A stretch of 64,000 nt of DNA from contig NZ_CP095078.1 in the NCBI RefSeq assembly GCF_022919075.1, positions 4,154,001 to 4,218,000 of the forward strand, read 5' to 3'. Below the pieces are notes generated by a model. That model was not told the origin of the DNA and ran no database searches. It saw nothing but the letters and a program-made list of their open reading frames with translations. Of this stretch, positions 1 through 10,154 are shown piece after piece. This DNA is from Nocardioides sp. W7. GTDB taxonomy: Bacteria; Actinomycetota; Actinomycetes; Propionibacteriales; Nocardioidaceae. The first letter of the stretch is position 1. Every line of letters starts with the position of its first letter. Both the position numbers and the translations under genes were made by a program.

Positions 1-1611
1 CACCACCGGATCCGTGAGCGTCGCCTCGGCGCCCACCCGGATCGGGTTGCTCGGCGAGAGCCACGGCAGCGGCTGGTTCTTGGCCGTCGCGTTCGTCATG
101 TAGTTGAGCGACGAACCGTCGTCGAGAGAGACGGCGCGCTCGGCGTTCTCCGCCTTGATGACGGCCAGGCCGGTGCTGTCGTCGTCGCGGACGTACTCGG
201 TCGGCTGGCGCAACGGGGCGTTCCCCGTCGCCAACCCGATCTCGGCGAACGTGTTGAGGTTGTAGGTGTTGGTGACCGTGAAGGTGTCGGTCGGGGAGAC
301 CAGCTCACCCTCGCGGTCCTCGCGAGTGGCCTCGGTGGTCGGGTAGGCGATCGACCGCGGCGTCACGGTGCCCAGCGGGTCGACCTCGGTCACGCCCGAC
401 GGCGACGTCGGCGAGATCTGGGTCAGGCCGTTGAACTCGGAGACGGCGCCCGTGACCCGGATCGAGTCGCCGAGGGCGACGCCCGTCGGGATGTTGGCGT
501 AGGTGGGACCGCCGTAGACGAAGATCGCGTCGGACGAGCCGTCCGTGTCGGCGCCCGGGGTCTGGAGGTACAGGCCGTTGAAGCCCCCGGCCGGGTAGAT
601 GGCGGTGACGACGCCCGTGGTCACCACGGTCTTGCCGACCTCGGGCGAGGACGAATCGTCGCCCTGGATCTCGGCGATCGTCTTGGCCGCCGGGACCTCG
701 GACACGGTGATCGAGAACGTCTCGGTGTCGGTCTGGGCCGGAGTGCTGGCGTCGGTCGCCGTGATGGTGACCTCAGTCGTGCCGACGGTCGTCGGCGTGC
801 CGGTGATCTGGTTGCCCGCCAGCGTCAGGCCGGCCGGGAGCGGGCTCGTCTGCCAGGTGATCGGCGCGGTGCCGCTGACGGCGGTGAGGGTGATCGGCGC
901 GATCGCCTGACCCACGAACACGCTCTTGTCGCCCGGGTCCGCCGCGGAGAACGGCACGACCTCAGGGAGGGTCTCGCCGGCCGCGTTGGTGGGGGTCGGC
1001 GTGCCCGCGGCGAAGTCGGTGCTGTTGTTGTCGTTGTCGGTGCTGACCGTGGTCCGGCTGAACGACTTCGTGTTGTCGGTGACTCCGGTCGCCGCAGCCG
1101 TCTCGTAGGTGTTCGACGTGCCGAACCCGACGAGGTCGATGACCTGCGGGTTGTTCAGGACCGACGCGGTCCCCGGGTTGATCGCCGACGTGCCGTTGGC
1201 GATCCAGATCGTGCCGTTCGTGCCGCCCGCCAGGACACCGGTGGCGACCAGGTCGGCGGCCGGCAGGTTGGTGCCGTTGGCCGTCGGGGCCGTCAGCCGG
1301 ACCAGGAAGGTCTTCCCGGGCTGGACGGTGCCGGACAGCGTGGCCACGCCGCTCGCGACAGCCGCCCCGGTCGCCGAGCGGTACTGCACCGAGGTGCCGG
1401 CCAGATCGATCGGGCTGGCTGTTGGGTTGTAGAGCTCGATGAAGTCGGCGTTCCTGACGGCGTTGGCGTTGCCGCCGTTGCCGTAGAACTCCGAGATGAC
1501 GATGCCGGAGCTGGCGGCCGAGGCGATCGGCGGCGACACGAGCTGCAGACCGGCGACGGCCAGACCGAGGCCGAGGGCAGCGGAGACGCGCTGCCGGGTG
1601 CGTGAGGACAC
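1..1611 (-). CDS. Secreted lamin-tail/OB-fold protein, ExeM/NucH-like extracellular nuclease (C-terminus outside window)
   Basis: 537 codons are present and the gene runs off the left edge. Start is GTG at 1611; it gives a signal peptide of about 33 residues ending PIASA-AS, so export is likely. A lamin-tail domain follows (VISEFYGNGG, FIELYNP at about residue 54), then a putative-Ig repeat near residues 235-300 (PAGLTLAGNQITGTPT), then an OB-fold-like segment from about residue 307 (AKTIAEIQGD, DAIFVYGG). This order is known from ExeM/NucH-type extracellular DNases, whose endonuclease domain lies at the C-terminus, here beyond the window. The catalytic domain is therefore inferred, not seen. 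The 5'-nucleotidase gene upstream on the same strand fits a joint role in breaking down extracellular nucleic acid. It could instead be a lamin-tail surface protein without nuclease activity. Confidence 0.75.
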   Translation of the reverse strand, partial: MSSRTRQRVSAALGLGLAVAGLQLVSPPIASAASSGIVISEFYGNGGNANAVRNADFIELYNPTASPIDLAGTSVQYRSATGAAVASGVATLSGTVQPGKTFLVRLTAPTANGTNLPAADLVATGVLAGGTNGTIWIANGTSAINPGTASVLNNPQVIDLVGFGTSNTYETAAATGVTDNTKSFSRTTVSTDNDNNSTDFAAGTPTPTNAAGETLPEVVPFSAADPGDKSVFVGQAIAPITLTAVSGTAPITWQTSPLPAGLTLAGNQITGTPTTVGTTEVTITATDASTPAQTDTETFSITVSEVPAAKTIAEIQGDDSSSPEVGKTVVTTGVVTAIYPAGGFNGLYLQTPGADTDGSSDAIFVYGGPTYANIPTGVALGDSIRVTGAVSEFNGLTQISPTSPSGVTEVDPLGTVTPRSIAYPTTEATREDREGELVSPTDTFTVTNTYNLNTFAEIGLATGNAPLRQPTEYVRDDDSTGLAVIKAENAERAVSLDDGSSLNYMTNATAKNQPLPWLSPSNPIRVGAEATLTDPVV

Positions 1612-1803
1612 GTGGGGGGACCTTTCGACGACACGAGCGAACGGGGCGACCGTAACCCGCCGAAACGGGAACCTGTCCTGTTGATCGCGTGAACGCGACG
1701 TAACAACTTGACCCAAGTCGGGACAACGGCGGAGGACTACCGCAGCCTCCGCCAAACCGCCGCGGCTTCTTTGTCGGGATCTACCGTTGCCCGGTACGAC
1801 GAC

Positions 1804-1835
1804 GCCGGCCGGGGGCCCCTGGGCCCCCGGCCGGC
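1804..1835 (-). terminator. Perfect 15-bp hairpin downstream of the 5'-nucleotidase
   Basis: Two 15-base arms pair perfectly around a CT loop (arm GCCGGCCGGGGGCCC). It lies 26 nt past the stop of the 5'-nucleotidase gene. There is no T-run after it, as is common for actinobacterial terminator hairpins, so termination is inferred from position and stability. Confidence 0.6.
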
Positions 1836-1860
1836 GCCAGGTCGTTACGTGCGTCCGGGA

Positions 1861-4413
1861 CTAGCGTCGGGACACGCGGATCCGGATCGTGCGCGAGATC
1901 CGCTTGACGGTCGCACTGCCGAGGTAGGTCACCTGGATCCGCTTCCTGCCGGGCACCCGGAACGCGGGCAGCCACATCACGGCCCGGCCGTTGACGAGCG
2001 GCAGCCGGACCCGCTGGCCCCCGACGATGACGACCCGGACCGTCCCGCTCACGCTGTCGAGGGTGGTCGGCGGCCGTACCCGGATGGCGAGCAGCGGGCG
2101 GTGGCGGCGTACGACGATCCGCTTGGCCTTGACGTCGAGCAGGAGCTTGCGCGGGGCGGCCTTGGCGACGCCCACCCGGGTCTCCGATCCGGCGTTCGAG
2201 GCCAGGTTGTCGTCGCCGAGGTAGGCGACGCGGAGTCGGTGATAGCCGGGCACCAGGGCCCGCCCGCTCACTTCGAGCGTGACCTTGCCGTCGACCAGGT
2301 CGGCTCGCCGGATCAGCCGGTCGCCGTCCATCAGCCGCACCCGCCCGGCGGCGGCGAGGGGCCCGCTGACGGTCACGGGGACCGACCAGCCCTGGCCGTA
2401 GGTGAGCTTCGCCGGCAGCGGGGCAGACAGGGTCGAGGCGAGCTTCGGCAGCGCGGCGCCGACGACGGTCCGGCTGGGCTCGGCGACCAGGGCGAGACCC
2501 TGCTCCCCCGCCAGGTCGGCGGGCACGGTCAGGTCCACCGAGGCGGCCCCGTTCGTGACCGGGAAGGTGCCGAGCTCGCGGTAGCTCGCCCCGGAGACGG
2601 CGAACGCCTTCACCCGGGTGTTGGCCGGGCTGCCCTGCGAGGTCAGGTCCAGGTCGGCCAGGTCGACGTCGACCTGCGCACCAGCGGTGATCGTGTCGGG
2701 CAGCGTGCCGCTCACCTCGACCTGCTGGCGGGCGTAGTCCGGACGCACCGTCCCGGCCTTGCGCAGGTGAGCGGCGAACATCTCGATGTCGAGGATGCCC
2801 GTGTCGGTCACCTTGCCCCGGGAGAAGGCCGTGAACCCGTCGGCGCCCCCGGCGAGGAAGTTCAGCGTGGAGACGGTGTACGGCGTCGCCGGCTCCAGCA
2901 CCTTGCCGTCGAGCCGGATCGAGGTGATCCGGTCGCCGGCCGGCCGACTCGGGTCGGCGGTCACGCGCAGGTTGTCCGACACCCCGAGCTGGAGGTACGG
3001 GTCCTCGGCGTCGTTGCGCCACTGCTGCTCGAACAGCTGGTCGATCTGCGCCCCGGTCAGCTCGACCAGGGCGACGGTGTTCCCGAACGGCAGCACGGCC
3101 GCGGCCTCGGCGTAGGTGATCACCCGGTCGGCGTTGAGGGGGTTCTGGCTCGTGTCGCCGGCCGCGAGCAGCTCGGCACGCAGCCCGCCGGGGTTGGTGA
3201 CCCCGAAGTCAGGGTCGCCGACCGCGGGTCCGGCGAGGAGGGTCTCGGCGACCAGGTTGCCGAGCGTCGACTCCGAGGCCCGGTCGTCACGGCTGCCGCC
3301 GGTGTAGCGGCCGCCGGTGTAGGTCCCGCCGGTGAAGGCGGTGGTGATGTCACCGACCTGCCGGCCGACCGCCTGGCTGCCGACCTGGGCTGCGTTGGCC
3401 AGCGCCGCGTCCACGATGGTCTTGACCTTCGCGACCGCCGGGAGCGCGGTGTTCTCCTGGGCGACCCGCGCGACGTTCGCGGCGTCGTACGCCGTCACCG
3501 CATCGGTGTCGGGGTCGTAGGTCAGCGTGACCTGGCCGAGGTTGGCGCCGTACGACCCGGTCTGCACGATCGGTCGCGTCGTCGCGGCGCCGGGGACGGG
3601 CGCGTCCCAGGCGTAGGTGGCGTGGCTGTGGCCGGTGAAGATGACGTCCACCGCGGCGACCGTGTCGTTGACGATCGAGGCGAACGCCCCGCCCTTCGCG
3701 ACCTCGCCGGCCAGGGTGGAGGCGGGCTCGCCGACCCCGGCGCCCTCGTGGTACTCGGCCACCACGACGTCGGCCTCGCCGTTGCTGGGGTCGGCATCGG
3801 TGAGCTGCGCCGCCACCCGGTTGACGGCCTGGACCGGGTTCCCGAAGTCCAGGTCGGCGATGCCGGCGGGCGAGACGATGGTCGCCGTCTCCTGGGTGAC
3901 CACCCCGATGACGCCGACCGTGACCCCGCCGACCTCGAAGGTGTCGTACTCCGGGAGCGCCGGTGTCGTGGTGCCCTTCCGGTAGACGTTCGCGCCGAGG
4001 TAGCGCCAGTCGGCCCGCGCCTCGACCCGGCCGGTGAGGTCCGCGGCGCCCTTGTCGAACTCGTGGTTGCCGACCGCGGAGCTCTTCAGCCCCAGGGCGT
4101 TCAGGACGTCGATGGTCGGGTTGTCCTGCTGGACGCTCGAGGCGAACACTGTGGCGCCGACGTTGTCGCCGGCGGAGAGCAGCAGCGTGTTCGGCTCGGC
4201 CGCCCGGAGGTTCTCGACGGTGGTCGCGAACTTCGTGGTGTTCGCGTCGATGCGGCCGTGGAAGTCGTTGAGGTTGAGCAGCTGCAGCTCGACCGGGTCG
4301 GCGGCGTGGGCGGCGGGCGCGGCCACCACGCTGAGTGCGGTCCCGGCCAGGCCGAGGGCCGTGGCGGAGGCGACGGCGCGCAGGACGCGGCGGGAGGGAT
4401 GCGGAGCTGGCAC
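1861..4413 (-). CDS. Secreted 5'-nucleotidase / UDP-sugar hydrolase family protein
   Basis: 850 residues. A signal peptide (about 1-38, ending AAHA-ADP) sends it out of the cell. The calcineurin-like metallophosphatase domain (about 40-330) shows LNLNDFHGR, the metal-binding GNHEFD near residue 114 and GHSHATYAW near 260. The 5'-nucleotidase C-terminal substrate domain (about 340-560) contains NPGGLRAELL near 405. The last 280 residues look like tandem Ig-like beta-sandwich repeats ending in an Arg-rich tail (IRIRVSRR), perhaps for wall binding. It probably dephosphorylates extracellular nucleotides to supply nucleoside and phosphate. The extra C-terminal repeats make it longer than plain UshA-type enzymes of about 550 residues. 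Confidence 0.9.
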   Translation of the reverse strand: MPAPHPSRRVLRAVASATALGLAGTALSVVAAPAAHAADPVELQLLNLNDFHGRIDANTTKFATTVENLRAAEPNTLLLSAGDNVGATVFASSVQQDNPTIDVLNALGLKSSAVGNHEFDKGAADLTGRVEARADWRYLGANVYRKGTTTPALPEYDTFEVGGVTVGVIGVVTQETATIVSPAGIADLDFGNPVQAVNRVAAQLTDADPSNGEADVVVAEYHEGAGVGEPASTLAGEVAKGGAFASIVNDTVAAVDVIFTGHSHATYAWDAPVPGAATTRPIVQTGSYGANLGQVTLTYDPDTDAVTAYDAANVARVAQENTALPAVAKVKTIVDAALANAAQVGSQAVGRQVGDITTAFTGGTYTGGRYTGGSRDDRASESTLGNLVAETLLAGPAVGDPDFGVTNPGGLRAELLAAGDTSQNPLNADRVITYAEAAAVLPFGNTVALVELTGAQIDQLFEQQWRNDAEDPYLQLGVSDNLRVTADPSRPAGDRITSIRLDGKVLEPATPYTVSTLNFLAGGADGFTAFSRGKVTDTGILDIEMFAAHLRKAGTVRPDYARQQVEVSGTLPDTITAGAQVDVDLADLDLTSQGSPANTRVKAFAVSGASYRELGTFPVTNGAASVDLTVPADLAGEQGLALVAEPSRTVVGAALPKLASTLSAPLPAKLTYGQGWSVPVTVSGPLAAAGRVRLMDGDRLIRRADLVDGKVTLEVSGRALVPGYHRLRVAYLGDDNLASNAGSETRVGVAKAAPRKLLLDVKAKRIVVRRHRPLLAIRVRPPTTLDSVSGTVRVVIVGGQRVRLPLVNGRAVMWLPAFRVPGRKRIQVTYLGSATVKRISRTIRIRVSRR

Positions 4414-4496
4414 GGCGGAGGGGGCCTTTCCCGAGGTCGGTGTGTGCCTCGGACCCTAACCGCTGTGGTGCCCGGATTTCGTAGGTCGCGCGGGTG

Positions 4497-5105
4497 TCAG
4501 CGCAACCGGGCGCGCTGCTTCCACACGTCGCGGTAGAACTCGAAGCCGGACCAGAGGGTCAGCCCCACGGCGACCACCAGGCACGCCTGCGACACGTAGA
4601 ACAGCACCTCGCCGGGCGTCTGCAGCCAGCTCGGGAGGTCCTCGTCGCGCAGCGGCAGGATCAGGCCGCCGAGCGCCAGGGCCTGGAAGGTGGTCTTCAG
4701 CTTGCCGAGGTCCTTGGCCGCGATCACGACCTTCTTCAGCACCGAGAGCCGCAGCAGCGTGACGCTCCACTCGCGCAGGAGCACCACCACGGTGACCCAC
4801 CACCAGACGTCGCCCACGATCGAGAGCCCGATCAGCGCCATCCCGGTGATCGCCTTGTCGGCGATCGGGTCGGCGATCTTGCCGAAGTCGGTGACCAGGT
4901 TGCGGGCGCGGGCGATGTCGCCGTCGATCTTGTCGGTGATCATCGCGACGGCGAAGATCACCCAGGCGACGGTGCGCCACGTGATCGACTCACCGCCGTC
5001 GATCAGCAGTGCCCAGGCGAAGAACGGGACCAGCACGATCCGCAGGGTCGTGAGGACGTTGGGCAGGTTGAAGTTGCTGACCCGCTGCTGCTCGATCCCG
5101 CTCAC
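4497..5105 (-). CDS. pgsA: CDP-diacylglycerol--glycerol-3-phosphate 3-phosphatidyltransferase
   Basis: 202 residues, GTG start directly behind the rimO stop codon; the ribosome site GAGGAGG lies in the last rimO codons. The CDP-alcohol phosphatidyltransferase signature DGDIARAR...DFGKIADPIAD is at about residues 61-83, with the aspartates that bind metal and CDP. Several hydrophobic helices follow, so it is an inner-membrane enzyme. It makes phosphatidylglycerol phosphate, the committed step to phosphatidylglycerol and cardiolipin. The rimO-pgsA order with tight coupling is common in actinobacteria. Confidence 0.92.
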   Translation of the reverse strand: MSGIEQQRVSNFNLPNVLTTLRIVLVPFFAWALLIDGGESITWRTVAWVIFAVAMITDKIDGDIARARNLVTDFGKIADPIADKAITGMALIGLSIVGDVWWWVTVVVLLREWSVTLLRLSVLKKVVIAAKDLGKLKTTFQALALGGLILPLRDEDLPSWLQTPGEVLFYVSQACLVVAVGLTLWSGFEFYRDVWKQRARLR

Positions 5106-6563
5106 TCAGACCTCCTCGGCGATCAGGTCGACGCCGTCGGTGGCAACCACCACGGCCGAGACCAGGGCGCCCACCTCGGCCGTGGCACCGGGCAGGTACG
5201 TCGTGCCGTCGACCTCGGGACCCTGGTGGGCGGCCCGGCCGGCGACCTCGCCCTCGTCGACCGACTCCACGAGCACCTCGACGACCTCGCCGATCCGCTC
5301 CTCGGCCCGCTGGGCGTTGAGCTCCTCGACGAGGGACTGCACGTGCTCGGTGCGGGCGCGGACCTCGTCCTCGTCGAGCTTGCCGTCGTACGTCGCCGCC
5401 TCGGTGCCGTCCTCGTCGGAGTAGCCGAAGACGCCGGTGACGTCCATCCGGGCCGCGACCAGGAAGTCGCACAGCGTCTGCAGCTCGTCCTCGGTCTCGC
5501 CGGGGAAGCCGACGATCACGTTGGACCGCACGCCCGCCGTCGGCGCCAGCCGGCGCGCCTGGTCGAGCAGGCCCAGGAAGCTCTCGGGGTCACCGAAGCG
5601 ACGCATCCGGCGCAGCACCGTGGCGCTCGCGTGCTGGAAGGAGAGGTCGAAGTACGGCACCACGCCCGGCGTCGTCGCGATCGCCTCGATCAGCCCCGGC
5701 CGGGTCTCGGCGGGCTGCAGGTAGGAGACCCGGACCCGGTCGACGCCGTCGACCGCGGCCAGCTCCGGCAGCAGCATCTCGAGGAGGCGCAGGTCGCCGA
5801 GGTCCTTGCCGTACGACGTGGAGTTCTCCGAGACCAGGAACAGCTCGCGGGCTCCCTGGCTCGCCAGCCAGTGCGCCTCGGCCAGCACGTCGGCGGGCCG
5901 TCGGCTGACGAACGATCCGCGGAACGCCGGGATCGCGCAGAACGTGCAGCGTCGGTCGCAGCCGCTCGCGAGCTTCAGCGGCGCCATCGGGCCGCCGTCG
6001 AGCCGGCGACGCAGCCCGCGCGGCCCGGTCACCGGACCGCCGATGCCGACGTCCCCGCTGGTCGCGACCGCGTGGCCCGGCACGCTCAGCGTGGTGGCGT
6101 CGCGCTCGGCCGGCGAGATCGGCAGCAGCCGGCGACGATCCTGCGGGGTGTGCGCCTGGTGGGTCTCCCCCGCCACGATCGAGCGCAGCCGCGCCGCGAT
6201 GTCGGGGTAGTCGTCGAAGCCCAGCACCGCGTCGGCCTCGGGCAGCGACTCGGCCAGGTCCTTGCCGTAGCGCTCGGCCAGGCAGCCCACGGCCACGACG
6301 GCCTGGGTGCGGCCGGTGTCCTTGAGATCGGCGGCCTGCAGCAGGGTGTCGACCGAGTCCTTCTTGGCCGCCTCGACGAAGCCGCAGGTGTTGACGACGA
6401 CGGTGTCGGCGTCCGCCGGGTCGTCGACCAGCAGGAAGCCGTCGGCCTCCAGTCGGCCCGCGAGCTCTTCGGAGTCCACCTCGTTGCGGGCACACCCGAG
6501 GGTCACGAGGGCGACCGACAGCAGGGTGTCGCGGGCGGGGGTCGTCTCAGTGGTCTGGCTCAT
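5106..6563 (-). CDS. rimO: Ribosomal protein S12 methylthiotransferase
   Basis: 485 residues. N-terminal UPF0004 domain ([18 protein letters not shown], further Cys in NTCGF and GCLAERYG) binds an auxiliary 4Fe-4S cluster. The radical-SAM motif CDRRCTFC lies near residue 201. [14 protein letters not shown] is typical of RimO rather than MiaB. A TRAM domain closes the protein. It adds a methylthio group to an aspartate of ribosomal protein S12. It sits directly upstream of pgsA with no gap, so the two are cotranscribed. Confidence 0.93.
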   Translation of the reverse strand: MSQTTETTPARDTLLSVALVTLGCARNEVDSEELAGRLEADGFLLVDDPADADTVVVNTCGFVEAAKKDSVDTLLQAADLKDTGRTQAVVAVGCLAERYGKDLAESLPEADAVLGFDDYPDIAARLRSIVAGETHQAHTPQDRRRLLPISPAERDATTLSVPGHAVATSGDVGIGGPVTGPRGLRRRLDGGPMAPLKLASGCDRRCTFCAIPAFRGSFVSRRPADVLAEAHWLASQGARELFLVSENSTSYGKDLGDLRLLEMLLPELAAVDGVDRVRVSYLQPAETRPGLIEAIATTPGVVPYFDLSFQHASATVLRRMRRFGDPESFLGLLDQARRLAPTAGVRSNVIVGFPGETEDELQTLCDFLVAARMDVTGVFGYSDEDGTEAATYDGKLDEDEVRARTEHVQSLVEELNAQRAEERIGEVVEVLVESVDEGEVAGRAAHQGPEVDGTTYLPGATAEVGALVSAVVVATDGVDLIAEEV

Positions 6564-6618
6564 GGTCGTTCCCGAGTATGACCGCCCGGGGACCCCGCCC
6601 GCGAACCGCGACCCCCGA

Positions 6619-7017
6619 TCAGACGGGTTCCGTGTCCGGTTTCACGGTCAGCACCGGGCAGACCGCGCCCAGGATCACCCGCTGCGCGACGCTGCCCATC
6701 AGCAGCTTGCCGACCGGCGTACGACGGCGCAGGCCCAGCACGATCAGCCGGACCCCCTCGTCCTCGGCCACCCGGAGCAGCTCGTCGGCCACGTCGGCCG
6801 CCACCACCTGCCGGACCTCGAAGGTGACCCCGTCCAGGTCGTCCCCGACGTGCTGGAGGACCTCCGGGGCGGCGAACCGCTGGTCGACGAACGCGTCGCC
6901 CTTGCTGCCGTTGACGATCAGCAGGCCGTAGCCGCGCTGCCGGGCCTCGGCAGCGGCGTGCTTCACCGCCGCCCGGCCGAACTCGTCGGGGGTGAAGCCC
7001 ACCAGGATCGTGCTCAT
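6619..7017 (-). CDS. Universal stress protein, UspA family
   Basis: 132 residues, a single Usp domain. The ATG start overlaps the tctA stop in an ATGA, so it is the fourth gene of the transporter operon. The C-terminal nucleotide-loop motif is recognisable as [19 protein letters not shown] followed by VCPVLTVKP. Members bind ATP or AMP and act in stress adaptation. Its placement behind a tricarboxylate transporter suggests a link to carbon-source stress, but that is inference. Confidence 0.88.
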   Translation of the reverse strand: MSTILVGFTPDEFGRAAVKHAAAEARQRGYGLLIVNGSKGDAFVDQRFAAPEVLQHVGDDLDGVTFEVRQVVAADVADELLRVAEDEGVRLIVLGLRRRTPVGKLLMGSVAQRVILGAVCPVLTVKPDTEPV

Positions 7018-8561
7018 CGGTCCACCAGCTCTCGATCGTCGGACGGGTCGCCGTCCGTGGGGTCGTCGGTCCTGTCGAAGCGGGACGGGAGGAGGTAGCG
7101 AACCGCGATCGGCACCGCCAGGAAGAGGGCGATCAGCACGTAGACGATCACCGACAGCGGCTCGTTCACCAGCCCGGAGGCGTCCCCGCCGGAGAGGGCC
7201 AGCGCCTCGCGGAGCTTGGACTCCATGATCGGCCCGAGGATCACGCCGAGGATCAACGGCAGCACCGGCAGGCCGAAGCGGCGCATGGCCAGGCCGAGCA
7301 GCCCGAAGATCAGCAGCAGGAACAGGTCGAAGGCGTCCAGGTTGACCGTGTAGGCACCGAGCGAGGCGAAGAAGAGGATGCCGGCGTAGAGGTAGGGCCG
7401 CGGCACCCGCAGCAGCTTCGCCCACAGCGGCGCCAGCGGCAGGTTGAGGACGAGCAGCATGGTGTTGCCGATCAGCAGGCTGGCCAGCAGCGTCCAGACC
7501 AGGTCGGGCTGCTCGGTCATCAGCTGCGGCCCCGGCTGGATGCCGTAGCTCTGCAGCGCGGCCAGCATGATCGTGGCGGTCGCGGTGACCGGCAGGCCCA
7601 TCGCGAGCAGCGGCACGAAGGTGCCGGCCGCGGAGGCGTTGTTGGCCGCCTCCGGCCCCGCCACGCCCTCGATGGCGCCCTTGCCGAACTCCTCGGGGTG
7701 CTTGGTGAGCTTCTTCTCGGCCAGGTAGGACAGGAAGGTCGGGGTCTCGGCGCCGCCGGCCGGGATCGCGCCGAACGGGAAGCCCAGCGCGGTCCCCCGC
7801 AGCCACGGCTTCCACGAGCGCCTCCAGTCCTCCTTGCCCATGAAGGGCTGGCCGACCGGCGTGATCTGCAACGGCGTACGACGCAGGTGCGCGGCGACCC
7901 AGAGGGCCTCGCCGAGCGCGAAGATGCCGACCGCCACCACCACGATGTCGAGCCGGTCGGCGAGCTGGGTGGTGCCGAAGCTCAGCCGCGGCTGCCCGGT
8001 GTTCAGGTCCAGGCCCACCAGGCCGATCGTCAGGCCGATGAAGAGCGCGATGAAGCCACGCAGCTTGGAGCTGCCGAGCACCGCGGTCACCAGCACCAGG
8101 GCCATCACCGTGATCGCGAGGTACGACGGCGCGCCGATCTTGACCGCCACCTCGGCGAGCGCCGGGGCGAAGAAGACCACGCCCATGGTCCCGATGGTGC
8201 CGGCGATGAACGACCCGATGGCGGCGGTGGCGAGCGCCTGCGCGGCCCGCCCCGCCTTGGCCATCTTGTTGCCCTCGATCGCCGTCATCACCGACGCCGA
8301 CTCACCGGGGGTGTTGAGCAGGATCGAGGTCGTCGACCCGCCGTACATGCCGCCGTAGTAGATGCCGGCGAACATGATGAAGGCCTGGGTGGCCTCCAGC
8401 CCGTAGGTCACGGGCAGCAGCAGCGCCACGGCCATGGCCGGGCCGATGCCCGGCAGCACACCGACGAAGGTGCCGAGCAGCACGCCGAGCGCGGCCCAGA
8501 GCAGGTTCTCGGGGGTGACGGCCGCTTCGAGGCCGCCCCACAGCAGGTTGAGGCTGTCCAT
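7014..8561 (-). CDS. tctA: Tripartite tricarboxylate transporter, large permease subunit
   Basis: 515 residues of almost continuous hydrophobic helices (about 12 segments). Conserved TctA stretches are visible, for example [20 protein letters not shown] near the N-terminus and [18 protein letters not shown], plus [20 protein letters not shown] in the second half. It forms the channel that uses the cation gradient to import a tricarboxylate or related acid delivered by TctC. Start ATG overlaps the tctB stop by one base; the usp gene overlaps its own stop. Confidence 0.93.
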   Translation of the reverse strand: MDSLNLLWGGLEAAVTPENLLWAALGVLLGTFVGVLPGIGPAMAVALLLPVTYGLEATQAFIMFAGIYYGGMYGGSTTSILLNTPGESASVMTAIEGNKMAKAGRAAQALATAAIGSFIAGTIGTMGVVFFAPALAEVAVKIGAPSYLAITVMALVLVTAVLGSSKLRGFIALFIGLTIGLVGLDLNTGQPRLSFGTTQLADRLDIVVVAVGIFALGEALWVAAHLRRTPLQITPVGQPFMGKEDWRRSWKPWLRGTALGFPFGAIPAGGAETPTFLSYLAEKKLTKHPEEFGKGAIEGVAGPEAANNASAAGTFVPLLAMGLPVTATATIMLAALQSYGIQPGPQLMTEQPDLVWTLLASLLIGNTMLLVLNLPLAPLWAKLLRVPRPYLYAGILFFASLGAYTVNLDAFDLFLLLIFGLLGLAMRRFGLPVLPLILGVILGPIMESKLREALALSGGDASGLVNEPLSVIVYVLIALFLAVPIAVRYLLPSRFDRTDDPTDGDPSDDRELVDR

Positions 8562-9085
8562 CAGAGGATCCCGTCCAGGAGGCCGGGGCTGAGCGGGATG
8601 CCGAGACCGACGTAGAAGCCGTACCAGCTGGCCACCGACATCACGATGCCGACGAGCACGTCCCGCACCAGCGTCGTGCTGCCGAGCGCCCAGGCGGCGC
8701 CCGCGAAGAGCAGCGCCCCGGAGATGGCCCAGCCGAGCACGCTGATGGTCGCGATCGTGAAGACCAGGACGCCGACGAGCTTGCCGACCGTCACCCAGTC
8801 CGCGGGGGTGTCCAGGTCGATGTCCTCGCCGTCGTCGGCCTCCGGGCGCGAGCCGCGCAGGGTCGCGATGACCAGCAGCACGGCCAGCAGGAGCAGCGCC
8901 GAGCCGATGACGTACGGGAACACGCGCGGGCCCACCGGGTCGGCGAACCCGACCTCGAGGGTGGTGGCGTCGTACAGGGTGTAGCCGCCCAGCAGGGCGA
9001 GGAAGCCGGCCAGTCCGAACTGGGCGCGGTCGATCCGGACCGGCTCGGTGGCCGGCGGGGTGGTCTCGTGGCTCGTCTCGGTCAC
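8561..9085 (-). CDS. tctB: Tripartite tricarboxylate transporter, small membrane subunit
   Basis: 174 residues with four predicted membrane helices, matching the small TctB subunit. The start is GTG at 9085, overlapping the tctC stop (GTGA). A longer open frame upstream is only antisense/overlap sequence inside tctC and has no ribosome site. An acidic loop ([13 protein letters not shown]) separates helices 2 and 3. It pairs with TctA in the membrane. Confidence 0.88.
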   Translation of the reverse strand: MTETSHETTPPATEPVRIDRAQFGLAGFLALLGGYTLYDATTLEVGFADPVGPRVFPYVIGSALLLLAVLLVIATLRGSRPEADDGEDIDLDTPADWVTVGKLVGVLVFTIATISVLGWAISGALLFAGAAWALGSTTLVRDVLVGIVMSVASWYGFYVGLGIPLSPGLLDGIL

Positions 9086-10068
9086 AGCAGACCGACCTCC
9101 TCCAGGGTCGACGCGACGCGCGCGTCCTGTTCGTTCAGGAACTCGCCGAACTCGTCGCCGGTCTTCAGCGCATCGGTCCAGCCGTTGTCCTCGAGGGCCT
9201 GCTCCCACTCCGGGGTCGCGTGCATCTCCTCGATGAACCCGATCAGCTCGTCGCGGCGCTCGTCGGAGATGTCCGGCGGCGCGAGCACCCCGCGCCAGTT
9301 GGTGAACACCAGGTCGATGCCCGACTCGGTCAGCGTGGGCGCGTCCTTGACCGACTCACCCGAGAGCCGCTCCTCGCCGGAGACGGCGAGCACCCGCAGC
9401 TCGCCGGCCTCGATCTGGCCCTCGAACTCGCCGAGACCCGAGAAGCCGACCGCGATCTTCTCGCCGAGCAGGGCGCTGGTGAGCGGCCCGCCGCCGTCGT
9501 ACGGCACGTAGCGGACGTCCGACGGCTTGATGTCGACCGCCTCGGCGAGCTGCATCGGGAACAGGTGGTCGGGGCCGCCGGGGCTGGAGCCGCCGCCGAC
9601 GGCGATGCCGGACGGGTCGGCCTGCCAGGCCGCGACGAAGTCGTCGATGGTCTGGTACGGCGAGTCCGCCGGCACCAGCACGCCCTCCTGGTCCTCGATC
9701 AGCTGGGCGATCGGGGTGGCGTCGGTGACCTTGTAGGGCAGGGCGAAGGAGTACGCCGAGCCCACCACGCCGAGACCCATGGTCATCAGCGTGTGCTCGT
9801 CGCCGGACGCGCCCATCAGCCGGGTCAGGGCGACCGAGCCGCCCGCGCCGAGGATGTTGGTGACCTCGAAGTCGCCGCCGGTGATGTCGGTCTGGTCGAA
9901 GACGCTCACCGCGGCGCGGCCGGTCTGGTCGTACCCCCCGCCGGGGCTGTTGGGGATCCACATCGCCAGGTCGCGGCTCTCGTCGCCCCGGGTGACTCCG
10001 CACCCGGCGGACGCGGTCACCGCGACCAGCGCGACCGCGGCCGCGACCGCTCGTGTTGCCGTCAGCAT
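9082..10068 (-). CDS. tctC: Tripartite tricarboxylate transporter substrate-binding lipoprotein
   Basis: 328 residues from ATG at 10068, preceded by AGGAGAAAC. A lipoprotein signal peptide ends in a lipobox (TASAGC), so the mature protein is anchored outside the membrane. The Bug/TctC fold is evident from [28 protein letters not shown] and [17 protein letters not shown]. It captures the substrate and passes it to TctAB. A more upstream in-frame start is possible but would spoil the signal peptide. The substrate (citrate, tartrate, or other carboxylate) cannot be read from the sequence. Confidence 0.92.
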   Translation of the reverse strand: MLTATRAVAAAVALVAVTASAGCGVTRGDESRDLAMWIPNSPGGGYDQTGRAAVSVFDQTDITGGDFEVTNILGAGGSVALTRLMGASGDEHTLMTMGLGVVGSAYSFALPYKVTDATPIAQLIEDQEGVLVPADSPYQTIDDFVAAWQADPSGIAVGGGSSPGGPDHLFPMQLAEAVDIKPSDVRYVPYDGGGPLTSALLGEKIAVGFSGLGEFEGQIEAGELRVLAVSGEERLSGESVKDAPTLTESGIDLVFTNWRGVLAPPDISDERRDELIGFIEEMHATPEWEQALEDNGWTDALKTGDEFGEFLNEQDARVASTLEEVGLL

Positions 10069-10154
10069 GTTTCTCCTGTCAGGTTCCGTGGTGACGAGCA
10101 TCCCCACCAATGTGGTACCCGTCACGCTTCGGTAACCAAAGGAGGTTGTGGAAC

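Noticed and set aside
1708-4536. Long plus-strand open frame opposite the 5'-nucleotidase
   Set aside because: Low-complexity translation and no domain; the minus-strand protein has complete metallophosphatase motifs.
4494-6581. Long plus-strand open frame opposite pgsA and rimO
   Set aside because: An antisense shadow spanning two well-recognised genes; no start signal.
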